DNA of 64,000 nt from Pyrenopolyporus hunteri (GCA_902806595.1 CADCXC010000012.1:744001-808000); one strand, 5' to 3'. Counted from the stretch's first letter, positions 50,325 to 63,065 are shown. Translations and numbers: made by a program. Notes: generated by a model not told the origin, from the sequence alone.

Positions 50325-52950
50325 ATATTTTAAATAATTTTCGAGTTTTAGTTTTAAAAAGTTTTCGTTATTAATTTATATATAAATATAAATAGCGAAT
50401 TTATCAATTTTTTTATTTTTATAATATCGAATATAAATATTTAATTAAATTAATTTATTATTATTTATTTTATTAAAATTAATATTTTTAGTTTTATTTA
50501 TATAATTTTTATTTTTAAAAACGTAATTTTATCAATTATTAAATATTATCGATATATTTATTATAAAATTATCGATTTTAAATTTAATATTAAAAATTTT
50601 TATATATCGATTAATTAATTATTTTAATAAAATTTTATTTAATTATTTAAAAATTTAAAAAAATAAAAAATAAATTATTTAAACTTTAATTATATTAATA
50701 AATAAAAATACGTAAATATTTCGAGCGAAATATCGATTATATTAAATTACGTAAATTTTAAATAAATATTAATTCGATTAAATTACGTAAATTTTAAATA
50801 AATATTAATTCGAATAATTTATATAAATTATATTTAATATTTAATTAATAATAATAATAATAAAATAAAATAATTAATAATCATTTTAATAATTATAATA
50901 ATTAAATTTATAATTTTAATAATAATAATAATTAAATTTATAATTTAATTAATAATAATAGTTTTATAATAATATATTTAATTTTAATTTATTTAATTTA
51001 AATAAAAAAACTTAATAAAAAATTAATAAAATAATGTTATTTTTTTTAAATAATTTTAAATTTAAACGATATAATTAATAATAATTTAATTAATTATAAT
51101 AATATTAATAATAATAACGAATTAAACGAATAAAAAATAATTAATATAGGTTATTTTTAATTAAATTTAAATTATTTATTTAAAATAAAAAATTTCGTTT
51201 AAATTAATAAAAATATATATTAAAAAAACGTTTATATATTTATTAATAAAGTAAAAAACGTTAAAATTAACGAGGTTAAAATTAAATATATTATAAAATT
51301 TATATATAAATTATATCGTAGTTTAATTTAAATATAATAAATCGAAAATTTCATATAATTATAAAAAAATATAATAAAAGTCGATAATATATACGTATTA
51401 ATATAACTTTATAAAAAATTTAAAAAATTCGAATTCGAAGCGATTAATAATATCGAAACGATGAAATATATTAAAAAAATTATGTACGTAATATAAATAT
51501 TATTTTATAAAAAATAAACGTATAAAAATTTTATAAAATCGTACGTATAAATTAATCGATATAATATATATTATAAATTTATAATAAATTAAATTTCGAA
51601 TTATAAATATTTATAATATTTTTAATATTAATTATAATAATTAATAAATATTTTAAATACGTAAAAGAATATTAAAAAATATAATAAATAAAGTTAATAA
51701 TAATAAAAAAAAATTTTAATTTTTATAAAATCGATAAACGATATATTATTTAAAAATATTTTAATTAATTTCGTGAAATTAAATAAATATATAAACGCGA
51801 ATATTTATTTCGATTTAAATAATTTCGTAAATTCGAATCTTTCTTAATTTTAAATAATAAAAACGTAATAATTAATAACGAATATTATAATAAATGTTAT
51901 AATAATTAAAAATATTATTATATATACTATTTATTTTTATTATCGAACTTTTATTTATATTATTAATATAAAAAATATATTTTCTACCTTTTATTCGACC
52001 CTATTAACGGATTCCCATATAAAAATGTAATAATTTAAATAATTTTTTCGAATACGAGTATATTTCTTTAATTAAATTTATTATATATATTAAATTTAAA
52101 TTATATATAATTCCTTTATTATATATTTTATCATATTCCACCCATTTTAAAAATATAAAATATAAAAAATAAATCGTTAATTTCGCGTTTATTAAATTTT
52201 TTTAATGGTATAAATTTTATATCGATGTATATTTTATTATAAAAATTATTCGAATATATACTTAATTTTATACGGATATTAAAAGTGTAAATAATAACCC
52301 GAGGTAATTATATAATCCTTTTTTACGGTTACATACCCTTTTAATACTTTTTAATATTTTTAAATACCTATATAAAATTAAATATATATTTAAATAACTT
52401 TTAAAATAAAATATATATCGATATAAAATTTATATTATTAAAAAAGTTTAATTAACGCGAAATTAACGATTTATTTTTTATATTTTATATCTTTACAATA
52501 AGCGGAATATAATAAAATATATAATAAAATATATATAATTAAATTAATTAAAAAAAAGTATAAAATGTATATTATAAATTAATACGATTATACGTAAATT
52601 TATATATAAAGTTATTAAATATAATATATATTTTAATATATTAATAATGTAAATAAAGTTCGATAATAAAATATAATAGTATATATAATAATGTTTATAA
52701 TTAAAATCGTTATAATTATCGAAAAAATAATTAAAAATATTATTATAATAATAACGATAAAAGTAATTATTATAAAAATCGTTATTTCGATTTTCGAAAT
52801 AATCGTTATAAAAACGATTATTAAAGTAAATATTAATATAAATAATATAAATACGATTTATAATATTAAAAAAAATAACGAAAATAAAAATATTAAAGTT
52901 AAAAAATAATAATTATTATTTAAAAAATAAAGTTTTTATAAATTAAAAAA
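50325..52950 (-). repeat. Right arm of the ~5-kb inverted repeat
   Basis: Mirror of 47,918-49,720, interrupted by MITE S3. The 36-bp tandem unit has about 2.5 copies here (50,738-50,830) against about four on the left. The outer end (52,690-52,909) happens to stay open on the plus strand for 72 codons of mostly Ile, Asn, Lys and Val; I do not regard it as a gene. Confidence 0.88.
51925..52681 (+). mobile_element. Palindromic MITE S, copy 3, with clear ends
   Basis: 757 bp inserted in the right arm, so the uninterrupted left arm defines its borders. Terminal inverted repeats of ~24 bp start TACTATTTATTTTTATTATC at the left and end GATAATAAAATATAATAGTA at the right. TATA flanks both sides (51,921-51,924 and 52,682-52,685), fitting a target duplication. 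The internal palindrome is centred near 52,320. Confidence 0.86.
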
Positions 52951-55900
52951 ATAAAAAAAAAAAGTTTAAAAAACGAAATTTTATAAAAAAAATTTTTTTT
53001 TATAAACGATTATAAATCGAATTTAAAATATAAAAACAATTAATAATATAATTAAAATATTATCGTAATAATCGTAACTTTTAATTTAACTTTTAATTTT
53101 AATTATTTATTATTTAATTTTTTTATATTTATTTTTTTAATATAATTTTAAATTAAAAGAAAATTTATTATAAATATAAAAAATTTTTTAATTTAAAATT
53201 AATATATATAAAATATATATATATTAATATTTATATTAAATTAAAAAATTTTAAATATAATAAATTAAAAATTATTAATTTTAAAACGATTAACGTAATT
53301 AATATTATCGACGAAATTATAATAAAAAAATTCTTTATTACGAATATAAATATTATAAACGTAATATTCGAATAAAATTATATTAAAATTTTTTTTTAAA
53401 AAAATTTAATTATTAATTATAATAATAAACGAAAAAAATAATAATAATTATATACGTAAATATAAAAGTATTTATTTTTTTAATAAATAAACGATAATTA
53501 AATATTTTTATTTAATAATATAAATTAATATATTTAAATTTTATTATTTATAAAAAAAATAATAAATTCGATTATATTAATAAAAATAATAAAATTTAAA
53601 TTTTAATTTTTAATTAAAAACGAATATAACAAAAAATTAATATTATATATATTAATATAAATATAAATATAAAAATATTTATTATATATTAATTTATTAT
53701 TAATAATAAAATTTTTCGAAATTAATAAAATCGAAATTAATTATTTAAATAAAATTTTTATTTTAAATATATATTTTCGAGTAATAATTTCGATAAAATA
53801 TCGAAAAATATTATAATTTATTAAAGAGTTTTAATTATAAATTAAATGAAAATTCCCTTTTATATTATTATAATAATATCGATATAATTTATAAATTTTT
53901 CGAAAACGAAAAATTATTAATTTATATTAAAGTAATTAAATTTAATAATAAATATTTACGACGTAATAAACTTTAAAATAATAATAATAATTAATAATTT
54001 TTATAAAATTATAAAAATTTTAATTAAAATAAAAATCGAAACGATTAATAATTTAAATATAAACGAATATATAAAATTATCCGAATAAATTTATTATAAT
54101 TATATTTTAAAAGAATTTAAAATAATTATCGATATAATTAACGTCGTTAATTTTTTTCCTTAAATAATAAAATAATTTTATTAAATTTTCGTAATATAAA
54201 AATTTATATTTTCGATATATAAATTAAAATTAAAAGTATTAAAATTAAAGAACTTATCGAAAATATTAATTAAAAAAATTTATTATTATAATTTAAATGA
54301 AAAATTTATATAAAATTTTATAATAATAGTAAATAATTATAAAATTTAATACGATAAAAAAATTATTAAACTTTAAAAAAAAAATAATTATTAATTTTAT
54401 AAACGATTAATAAAATAAATATAAGTTAATAAAAATATATTTATTAAAAGTAAATAATAAAAAACTTTTAAATAAAACTTTCGATAAATTTTATCGATAA
54501 AGAAAATTTAAATAAATAAAAATATTAATTTTTTTTAAATATTTATATTTCGTAATATAAAAAATAATTAATAATAAAAAAAAACGAGTAATAATTAATT
54601 TATAACCATTAAATAAATATATTTTCGCGGATAATTATTTATTATTTCGATAAAAAAAAATTATAAATCGAATAAAAAAAAACGTGTTTTTAATATTATC
54701 GATGGTTTAATGTTTTTCTATTAATTATTTATAATAAACAATCATCGTAATTAAATAATAATTATTTTATTAAAAAATCTCGAAGTATTTAAAATAATAT
54801 TAATAAGTTTTAAAAATTTATTAATATTTAATTAAAAATTTATAAATTATAAATTTCGATTTTTTAATTATTTTATTAAAGTTTATATAAACGACGTTAT
54901 AATATATAACGAAATAAAAAAAATATTATAAATATTTTTATTAAATTTTTTAAATGTATAATTAAATAAAAATTATTTAATTTTCGAAGAAGATTTTTTT
55001 AAAATATTTATCGATTAAATTATTAAAATTTATAATAAACGGAAATAAAATATTAATTTTATAAAATCGAATCGAAATAATATAAAAAATATAAATGTTA
55101 AAAACTTTCGTAAATTTCGAAATTTATATAAATATAATTAATTTTTTAAATAAATACGTATTTTAATATTAATAAAAAATTAAATTATTTTAAAAGTAAA
55201 AAATAATTATATTTAATTAAGGATAAAAATCCGATAAAATCTTAACGAATTTTAAAATTAAAAAAATATATATCGCGAAAATTTCGTTCGAATTAATAAA
55301 ATTAAAATTATTAACATTTAAATAACTTTAAAAAAATTATCCGAGTTTATTATATTAAATTATTAATATTATAATCGAATTATTTTCGTTAAATTAAATA
55401 TATTTAAATAAAAAAATTCGAAGTAATAATATTTTATTTAATAAATAAATGAAATAATTAAAATATTTTTATTAAAAACGTAATATTTATTATATTTTTA
55501 TTTAAAATTTTAATTAAAATAAAAAAAATATTAAATAATCGAATTAAAAGTAATATATTTAATATAAATATATCGAAATAATTACGTATAATTATAATCG
55601 TATTTTAAAAATATTATTATTTTAATCGATTATATAACTATTAAAGAAATCGTAAAATAAATAAATTTAAAAATGTCGAATATAAATAAAATAAATGTAA
55701 AGTTAATAATTATTTCGATTTATTTCTTTTAATTTAATTTAAATATTAAATATATATAAAATAAAACGAATTTTATATTAAATGTTTTATTAAAATTACT
55801 TATAATAAATTTTTTTAAAAATATTATCGAAGTAAATAATTTAATTAAATTTATATTAAACGATATAATAAACGATTTTAAATACGTAATTATAAAAATT

Positions 55901-57000
55901 ATAATATTAAATAAATATAAATAAAAAATCGCTTAAAAATATTAAACGAATAAATAATTTATAAAATTATATAAGATTTTTATAAACGTTAAAATCGATA
56001 AAAAAAAATATCGCGCGATAATATAAATATAAATTTTAAAATAAATTAATATATTATATTATATTTAATAAATAAAAACGATTAATAATTTCGTTAAATT
56101 ATATTAAAAAATTATTAAAATTAATATATAATCGAAAATATTATTTCGAAATTTAAAAAATAATTTAAAAATTATAAAAAGTTTTAATTTCAAATTTAAT
56201 ACGAAAGGTTCGAAAATATATATAATAATATTTAAAATGTTAAGAAAATCGTACGAATAAATTAAAATTTTTTAACGAATTATTATTTATAAATTTATTA
56301 AAGTTATTTTATTATATCGTTTTATAAAATTTTATTATTACGTTATTTTAAATATTAATTAAAAGTATAATGTAAATAATAAAAAAATATATAATTTTCG
56401 ATATAATAATAATAATAATTTATAAATTTATTAAAAAAATTATATTAATTTTCGATAATATTAAATATAAAGCGAAAAATTAAATCGTTTTAACGTTGAA
56501 ATTTTTAATATTATACGATTAAAAAATGTCTAAAAAAACCATTTTAAATAAAAATTAAAATTTTATATTTAAATTTTAATAAATAATTTTCGTTAAATTA
56601 AAAATTATATTAATAATATCGATTAATTATTATTTATAAATAAACGAATAAATAAAAAAAAAATTAAAACGTAAAAATAATTATTCGATTTTATTACGTA
56701 ATATTAAACGAATTATAAATTAATATAATTTTTATTTTATAATATAATATAAATAACGTTTTTTTAAAAATTTTAAAATAATTTTTAAATAAAATAATTT
56801 TAAATTTTAAATTTAAAAGTTTTTTAAATATATTAAATTTATTTATTAACGGTATTAATTATTAAATAATACGAAGTTTTTATTATAAAAAAATTAAAAC
56901 GGTTATTAATTTTATAATAATCGAAGTTAAAATTCGATATAATATTCGAAGTTTTTTCGAAATATTATTTCGAATTTTTTTTCTAAGAAAAAAAATCGAA
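52951..57000 (+). mobile_element. Ty3/gypsy-type retrotransposon relic, plus strand
   Basis: The stretch has A-rich plus-strand composition and contains a readable gypsy RT at 54,683-54,915. RNase H and integrase should follow downstream, to about 57,000, but were not resolved. No LTR pair was identified, so the limits are only those of the unassigned stretch. It differs in sequence from the element at 2,061-9,247. Confidence 0.6.
54683..54960 (+). pseudogene. Ty3/gypsy reverse transcriptase relic, plus strand
   Basis: One uninterrupted plus-strand frame reads RVFNIIDGLMFFY, then stop-replaced Gln or Trp positions, NLEVFKIILISFKN, and FIKVYINDVIIYNE. The catalytic box YIND is at 54,884-54,895 (second Asp kept, first turned to Asn). 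In fungal gypsy RTs the matching blocks are FFYQ, the segment before NSPAYVQR, and VYIDDIVIYS. The frame holds for 67 codons up to the box. It is a different lineage from the RT at 6,505-6,985, which has YLDD and DLRxAYHxI wording. Confidence 0.82.
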
Positions 57001-57075
57001 AAAAAGTAAAAATTAATTACGTAAAAATTTACGAGCCATATCTCCTACGTTACATTAATTATACATTACATTATA

Positions 57076-57110
57076 TTACGTTACGTTACGTTACGTTACG
57101 TTACGCTACG
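57076..57110. repeat. (TTACG)n pentamer array, 7 units
   Basis: Seven units, one changed to CTACG at 57,106. Each unit keeps its CpG in a block otherwise stripped of C. ATACATTACATTATA just upstream looks like decayed units. Not a known telomere repeat. Confidence 0.93.
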
Positions 57111-57229
57111 TTAATTAATTACGCGTACGTTTTACGTAATAATTCGTATTACGTTTTTATTTAATTAATTAAACCGTTATATATATCGCGACTATTATAT
57201 TTAAAATTATTCGTATTTTAATAAACGAT

Positions 57230-57540
57230 TTTATTAATTAAATTAATTTAATTAAATTAATTTAATTATATAAATTTAATTTTAATTTAACGTATAATTC
57301 GATTTAAATAAATCGAATTAAATAAATCGAATTAAATAAATCGAATTAAATAAATCGAATTAAATAAATTTAATTTTAATTTAACGTATAATTCGATTTA
57401 AAAAAATTAAATTATATAAATTTAATTATAAATATAAATTTAATTATAAATATAAATTTAATAATAAATATAAATTTAATTATATAAATTTAATTATATA
57501 AATTTAATTTTAATTTAACGTATTTTTCGTAATATTTTTC
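57230..57540. repeat. Low-complexity AAT/TTAATT stretch with a 14-bp array
   Basis: It includes four units of AAATAAATCGAATT at 57,306-57,361, flanked by alternating TTTAATTAAATTAA and ATATAAATTTAATTAT runs. The block overlaps the leader of W2. Confidence 0.8.
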
Positions 57541-58190
57541 GAAAAATTTTTCGAATTATATATTTAAAATTAAATATAATTATATAAATAATTTTTCGTA
57601 ACGGTTTTTTCGAAAAATAATATAAAGTAATTTTTCGTAACGATTTTATTAAAAAGTAATAAAAGTAATTATTTACGACGATTTTTTCGAAAAATTTTTA
57701 AAAAAATAATAAAAATAATTTTTCGCGACGATTTTATCGAAAAATAATAAAAATAACTTTTCGCGACGACTTTTTCGAAAAGTAGTATAAAATAATCCTT
57801 TACGACGGTTTTTTCGAAAAGTAATATAGGGTAATTTTTCGTAACGATTTTATCGAAAAATAATAAAAGTAATTACTTACGACGACTTTTTCGAAAGATT
57901 TTTAAAAAGGTAATAAAAATAGTTTTTCGTAACGGTTTATCGAAAAGTAGTAAAAATAGTTTTTCGTAACGGTTTTATCGAAAAGTAATATAAAGTAGTT
58001 TTTCGTAACGGTTTTTCGAAAAATAACACGACTAGTTTTTCGTAAAAATTAAAAAATGCCATAAAAATTATATTAAAAATTATATTAAAAGTTATATTAA
58101 AAAATATATAATTATAAAAATAATCGTAAAATTCGAAAAAAATCGAAGGTTATTATATTATTTTACGGAGATAACTTTTAATATAAAATA
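57541..58190 (+). repeat. Minisatellite element W, copy 2
   Basis: Ten or more ~40-bp units alternating TTTTTCG(T/C)(A/G)ACG and TTTT(A/T)TCGAAAA(G/A)TA between 57,594 and 58,050. A short 12-bp array and the shared closing block follow (58,117-58,190). CpG density is among the highest in the AT-rich block. W1 is at 13,751-14,320. No protein could be assigned. Confidence 0.82.
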
Positions 58191-60114
58191 TATTAAAATT
58201 ACTTAAAAAATAAACGATTAAATATATTTAAAATTATATAAAAAATATAAATTATAAAAAAAAACCCTTCGAAAATAATTAATATAACGTATCGAATTAT
58301 TAATAATTATACGACGTATAAAACCTTTCGTATATAAATTAAATATATTAATTTATTAATAAATTTATAAAATTATATTAATAATATAATTAATTAAATT
58401 ATTATTAAAAATAAATTTATATAATCGATATATTATTTAATAAAATAAAATAATAATAAAAAAAATAACGATAAATAATATTTTTATAAAATAAAAAAAA
58501 TTATAAATAAACGCGTAAATAAAATAAAAAAAATATCGAAATTAAAATATTTTATAAAATAAAAAAGGTATTTTTTAATGTATAATTAATAATATAAAAA
58601 AAACCTTTTAATATAAAATATCGTTAAAATAATCGAAAAATAAAATAAATTTTATTTAATAAAAAAAAAAAAATATAAAGTAAAAATATAAAAAAAAATA
58701 TCGAAAATATTAAAAATAAATATTAAAATCGACTTTTAAAAAAAAAACTTTATATTATTAATTTTACCGTCGATTATATAAAATATTCGATTTTTTTTAA
58801 TAATAAAATTTTTCCTTTTTTTTATTTTTTTACTATTTATTTTTTTTAAAATAATTTTTTTTTAATTTTAATTTATTTATTTAAAATATTTATAATATTA
58901 AAATTTTCGATTAAATTATTTATTATATTAAATTTTTCGATTTATATATATAAAAAATTTATTTATTTTAAATTTTCGAATAAAATTTTCCTTTTAATAA
59001 AATTACTACGTATATTTATTTAAATATTTTTTATTTTTTAAAAATTCGTAATTATAAAAACCTTCGATTAAACCTTCGAAAAAATTATTAATTTAATTAA
59101 TAATTAAATTAATAAAAAAACTTTTAAAATACTTTTTAAAAATTTTAAAAAAAATTTAAAATATATAAATTCGAATATAAAATAATTTTAATAAATAATC
59201 GTTTTATAAATAAACGATATTAATTATTTAACTTAAATTAAAAACGTTTTTAACGAAATAAAAATATAATTAATTATAACTTTTATATAATAACGTAATA
59301 AAATAAAAAAATTTCGATTTAAACGTAATAATTATAAATTAATAAATAATTTAAATAAAAAAAATATTAAAAAAATCGTCGATATTATAAAAATTCGCTT
59401 TTAATTTAATATTAATAAAATCATTAAAAACTTAACTATTATAATATCGAAATAAACTTTAAATACCATTAATAAATATAAAAATATTAAATATTATTTA
59501 AACGACATTAAAAAATCGATAAAAAAATTAATTAAATTATAAATAAATTCGAAAAAACGTTACGAATTTTCGATTTAAATAATTTAAAAATTTACGAAAA
59601 CTTTAAATATAATTACAAAACGATATTAATAATCGTTTTAAATAAATTAAATAAATTAAATTTATTATAACTTTTATAACTATTTAATAAAAAAATCGTT
59701 TTAAAATTTTAAATAAATAATAAAATTAAAATAATTAAAAAAAACACCGAAAATAAATATAATTAAAACATTTATTTTATTTCGAACGGTTCGAAAAAAA
59801 TTATTTAATCGCGCAAATTTATTAAAATCATCGAATAAATTAAACTTTTATACGATATCGCGAATAAAATTAATTAAAATTTCGAAAAATTAAAAATTTT
59901 AATATAAATAATAAATACCGTTATAAAAATTATATTCGAATTATTAAACGAAATTAAAAACGTAATTTCGTAAAATAAAAATATAAAAAATAACGAAATA
60001 AAAAAAATTAACGATATTAATAATAAAAATTTTAACTTAAATTAAAATTAAAATTTTCGTAAAAAATTAAAATTTTCGTAAAAAATTAAAATTTTCGTAA
60101 AAAAATAATAATAA
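58191..60114. other. Unassigned RIP-degraded DNA
   Basis: No gene was recognised. Three units of AATTAAAATTTTCGTAAAA occur at 60,046-60,103 just before MITE T1. The plus strand is A-rich and mostly keeps C in CpG. Confidence 0.4.
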
Positions 60115-60895
60115 AATACGTGTAAATATATATACGAGTTTTATTATTATACGAATGTTTTTAATTAATTATTTAATTAAAATCGATAATAAATACGTAA
60201 TTTTAAATAATTACGTTTTTTATAATATTATATTTTTATTTAAAAATTTAATAAAATTTTTTTATCGATTTAAATTTAATTAAATTAAGTTTTTAATTAT
60301 AAAATTATTAAATTTTCGTTTTATAATTAAATATTTTAATAAATTAAATTTAAATTAAATTAATTATTTTAATAAATTAAATTTTTTTTATTAAATTTAA
60401 TTTATTAATTAATTTTTTACGTTAAAAATTTAATTTTAATAAATTAATTTTATTAATTAATACGTTATTTTAAAATTTTATTTAAATTTATATTTATCGA
60501 TTAATTATTTAAAATTATAAAACGAAAGATTTTTTTTATAAAATTTTTAATTTTTTAATTAATTAATTAATTAATAAATAATCGAAATTTTTTATTTTCG
60601 AAGTTTTTTAACCGTTAATTAAATAATATTTACTTTATTAATAAATAATTTTTATATTTAATTTAATTATAAAAATTATTTAAAAATATCGTTATTATTA
60701 AAATATTTTATTTTTATATTAAATTTATTAATATAATATAATTATAATATAATAAACGATAAAAATATTATTAAATATTAAATTTTTTAATATAATATAA
60801 TATTATAAAAAGTTTAATTATTTAAAAATATATATTTATTATCGATTTTAATTAAATAATATATTAAAAACGCTCGTATAATAATTAAATTCGTA
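60115..60895 (+). mobile_element. MITE T, copy 1, full length
   Basis: About 780 bp with long terminal inverted repeats: the left end TATTATACGAATG...AATCGATAATAAATA (60,145-60,200) is mirrored at 60,835-60,890 ending CGCTCGTATAATA. The interior is AT-rich and non-coding. A truncated, inverted second copy forms the spacer at 49,721-50,324. Confidence 0.75.
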
Positions 60896-60904
60896 CGTAT
60901 ATTT

Positions 60905-61625
60905 TATTAAAAAATATATTTTTTATTTTATATTTAATTTTATTAATATATTTTTATATAAAAATATAATAAATTAAATAATTTTTTTAAATACGAATAT
61001 ATTTTTTAATTAATTTAATTATATATAATTTTTATTATATTTTTATTATATTTTTATTATATTTTTATTATATTTTTATTATATTTTTATTATATTTTTA
61101 TTATATTTACTTTTATATTTTATTTATATTAATTAAATTTTTTAATAATATAAATTTTATATCGAAATATATTATATTTTAAAAATTATTTAAATATAAA
61201 ATTAATTTTATATATATATTTAAAAATATTAAATAATATTAAAAAATATATAATCGTAAAAAATTATATCATTATTTTAAATTATTTTTATATTTTTAAA
61301 TATTTATATAAAATTAAATATATTTTTAAATAATTTTTAAAATAAAATATATATCGATATAAAATTTATATTATTAAAAGAATTTAATTAAAACGAAATT
61401 AATAATATATTTTTTATATTTTATATTTTTAAAATAAATAAAATATATAATAAAATATATAATAAAAATTATATATAATTAAATTAATTAAAAAAATATA
61501 AAATATATATTATATATTAATATAATTTTACGTAAATTTATATATAAAATTATTAAATATAATAAATATTTTAATATATTAAAATATTAATAAAATTTAA
61601 TAATAAAACGAAAAAATATTAATAA
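60905..61625 (+). mobile_element. Palindromic MITE S, copy 4
   Basis: It matches copy 3 but lacks about the first 55 bp; MITE T1 lies directly to its left. The palindrome is centred near 61,258. It carries a 7-unit 11-bp array (61,030-61,107, unit TTTTTATTATA) in its left arm, which the other copies lack. Confidence 0.78.
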
Positions 61626-61775
61626 TAAAATTTATATATAATATATAAAAATTAAAATATAAAATTTATTTATTTAAATTAAATTTTTTATAATAAAAAT
61701 ATTAAAATTTCATTATTATAAAATTAATTATCGAAATAATATATTTATTTTAAATATAAAATTTTATTATTATCC
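61626..61775. other. Last AT-rich stretch before the composition edge
   Basis: AT-rich, no feature seen. From about 61,775 (CCGTTCG, GCGTCG) the sequence turns within ~30 bp to ordinary composition with all dinucleotides present. Confidence 0.6.
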
Positions 61776-62064
61776 GTTCGATTTAATGCGTCGTTTATGT
61801 TTTTACAGCTTATACAAGGATTCGAATCCTATCGCCGGTTACTTGTAAGGGTTTCGTGCGGCACAGTTGTCTTACGCAAGGGGGGACAAAGCCTGTCCTA
61901 CCTTTAAGATTGCCTCCTTGCCTCCTGGCACCGCTGCATTTGTAAGGCTTGCTGTATGGCGGGGGAAGTTTTGCTCTATCTCTTTTCTCTTTTTGTTTTT
62001 GTAACCCTTTGATTCTTCAGTTCATCTCCCGATAGTTGATAGATTTGTACTCCGCATTAAAGAG
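61776..62064 (+). promoter_or_regulatory. Upstream region and probable promoter of the GT32 gene
   Basis: Normal-composition DNA between the isochore edge and the start codon. A pyrimidine-rich run at 61,973-62,012 (CTCTATCTCTTTTCTC, then T-rich) resembles CT-rich fungal core promoters. No convincing TATA box was seen. The start context is AAAGAG before ATG, with a purine at -3. Only ~290 bp separate the ATG from RIP-altered DNA. Confidence 0.45.
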
Positions 62065-63065
62065 ATGTCTCGAAAGTATTTCGTGATTATTGGCGCTACG
62101 GTTGTTTCGTGTCTGCTCTTGGTTTTCGGTTCTTCATATACTTCTATTGGTGCAAGTCCGATACATTGTTAGTTAGCCTTCGCTCTAATTTGGCTTCCGT
62201 CTGGGCACCCGCTTACTTTGCTTCCACAGTGACTTCACCCGACGATACCGCGGCTCCGTCCGAGGCCGAAGTTTCGCATCACTCGGATTTCCCCAAGAAG
62301 ATCTGGCAAAGTTGGAAGGATGACTCTGAAGACCCGACCGACCGAACGGTTGGCTTCCCGCATAAATGGCGAGCTATAAATCCTCGTCATCGATACGAGC
62401 GCATCACCGATGACAACAGCGAAACTTTTGTGGCGGACCGCCTATCACCCGCCATTTCCGCCCTGTTCTCTAATTTTACTGATCCCATTCTGAGGGCTGA
62501 TTTCTTGCGGTATTGTGTGATGCTTGTCGAGGGTGGCGTGTGGGCGGATATTGACGTGCTCCCTCACCAACCCATATCTGAATGGGTCCCTCAAGAATAT
62601 CTGGCCTCGACAAATCTCGTTGTTGGTATTGAGAACGACCATCACAAGAGGCCGATATGGCGGGGCTCTCCGTATTCGGTTCAGCTTGCCCAGTACACGA
62701 TCCTGGCGAAGCCGCATCACCCGGCGATCGTTAAACTAGTTGACCGAGTGAGGGAGAATCTCGAGAGCCTATTTCGATCCAAGACGCCTGGTAGCGCCAT
62801 CACTTTTGAGGACGTCATGGCGACAACAGGACCGTTTGCGTTCACTCAGGTTCTAATGGACTATTTCTCGGATGTTACCGGCACCAAACATACCGGAGAT
62901 GAACTGGACAACCTCAGAGAACCACGGCTGATCGGAGATGTGCTGGTCCTGCCTAAGGATTCCTTCGGATGGTTGCCGCAGGATCACTATCTTGAAGCGG
63001 GAGACCCCGCCATTCTGGTCGAACACCTGTTCATGGCTTCCTGGAGGGGTAGTCACCCAGGTTAG
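62065..63065 (+). CDS. GT32 (OCH1-like) glycosyltransferase, type II membrane protein, 2 exons
   Basis: Exons 62,065-62,167 and 62,230-63,065 give 312 residues. Residues 1-5 (MSRKY) are a short cytoplasmic tail, about 6-22 a hydrophobic signal anchor, then a Ser/Pro/acidic stem to about 53. The catalytic domain shows FPKKIWQSWK (55-64), a feature of OCH1-like enzymes, and LRADFLRYCVMLVEGGVWAD leading to the DxD motif D141-I-D143, which in this family binds the sugar nucleotide through a metal ion. It ends HLFMASWRGSHPG, akin to the family's terminal H...SW. By family it should transfer a sugar, often mannose, in the Golgi; donor and acceptor cannot be told. An open frame from ATG 62,109 lacks the anchor and reads through the intron, so 62,065 is preferred. 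Confidence 0.88.
62168..62229 (+). other. Intron of the GT32 gene (62 bp)
   Basis: Donor GTTAGT at 62,168, branch-like CTCTAAT near 62,182-62,188, acceptor CCACAG ending 62,229. Length 62 (two more than a multiple of three) moves the reading from the frame of ATG 62,065, which would stop at 62,170, into the long frame downstream. Size and signals fit filamentous ascomycete introns. Confidence 0.8.

Noticed and set aside
52691..52909. Plus-strand open frame of 72 codons
   Set aside because: Part of an inverted-repeat arm broken by a MITE; biased Ile/Lys/Asn/Val composition, no motif, no mirrored open frame of note.
53000..57000. LTRs for the plus-strand gypsy relic in the W repeats
   Set aside because: W1 has no gypsy sequence beside it, and W2 lies on only one side of the relic, so a flanking pair is not shown.
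61818..61829. GGATTCGAATCC, resembling a tRNA T-arm or B box
   Set aside because: It is a perfect palindrome with one base too many for a T-loop. No matching acceptor, D-arm or anticodon arm can be formed on either strand.
62445..62720. Minus-strand and shifted plus-strand frames inside the GT32 gene (also 62,524-62,739 and 62,853-63,056)
   Set aside because: Shadow frames of a well-supported coding sequence with GC-balanced codons.
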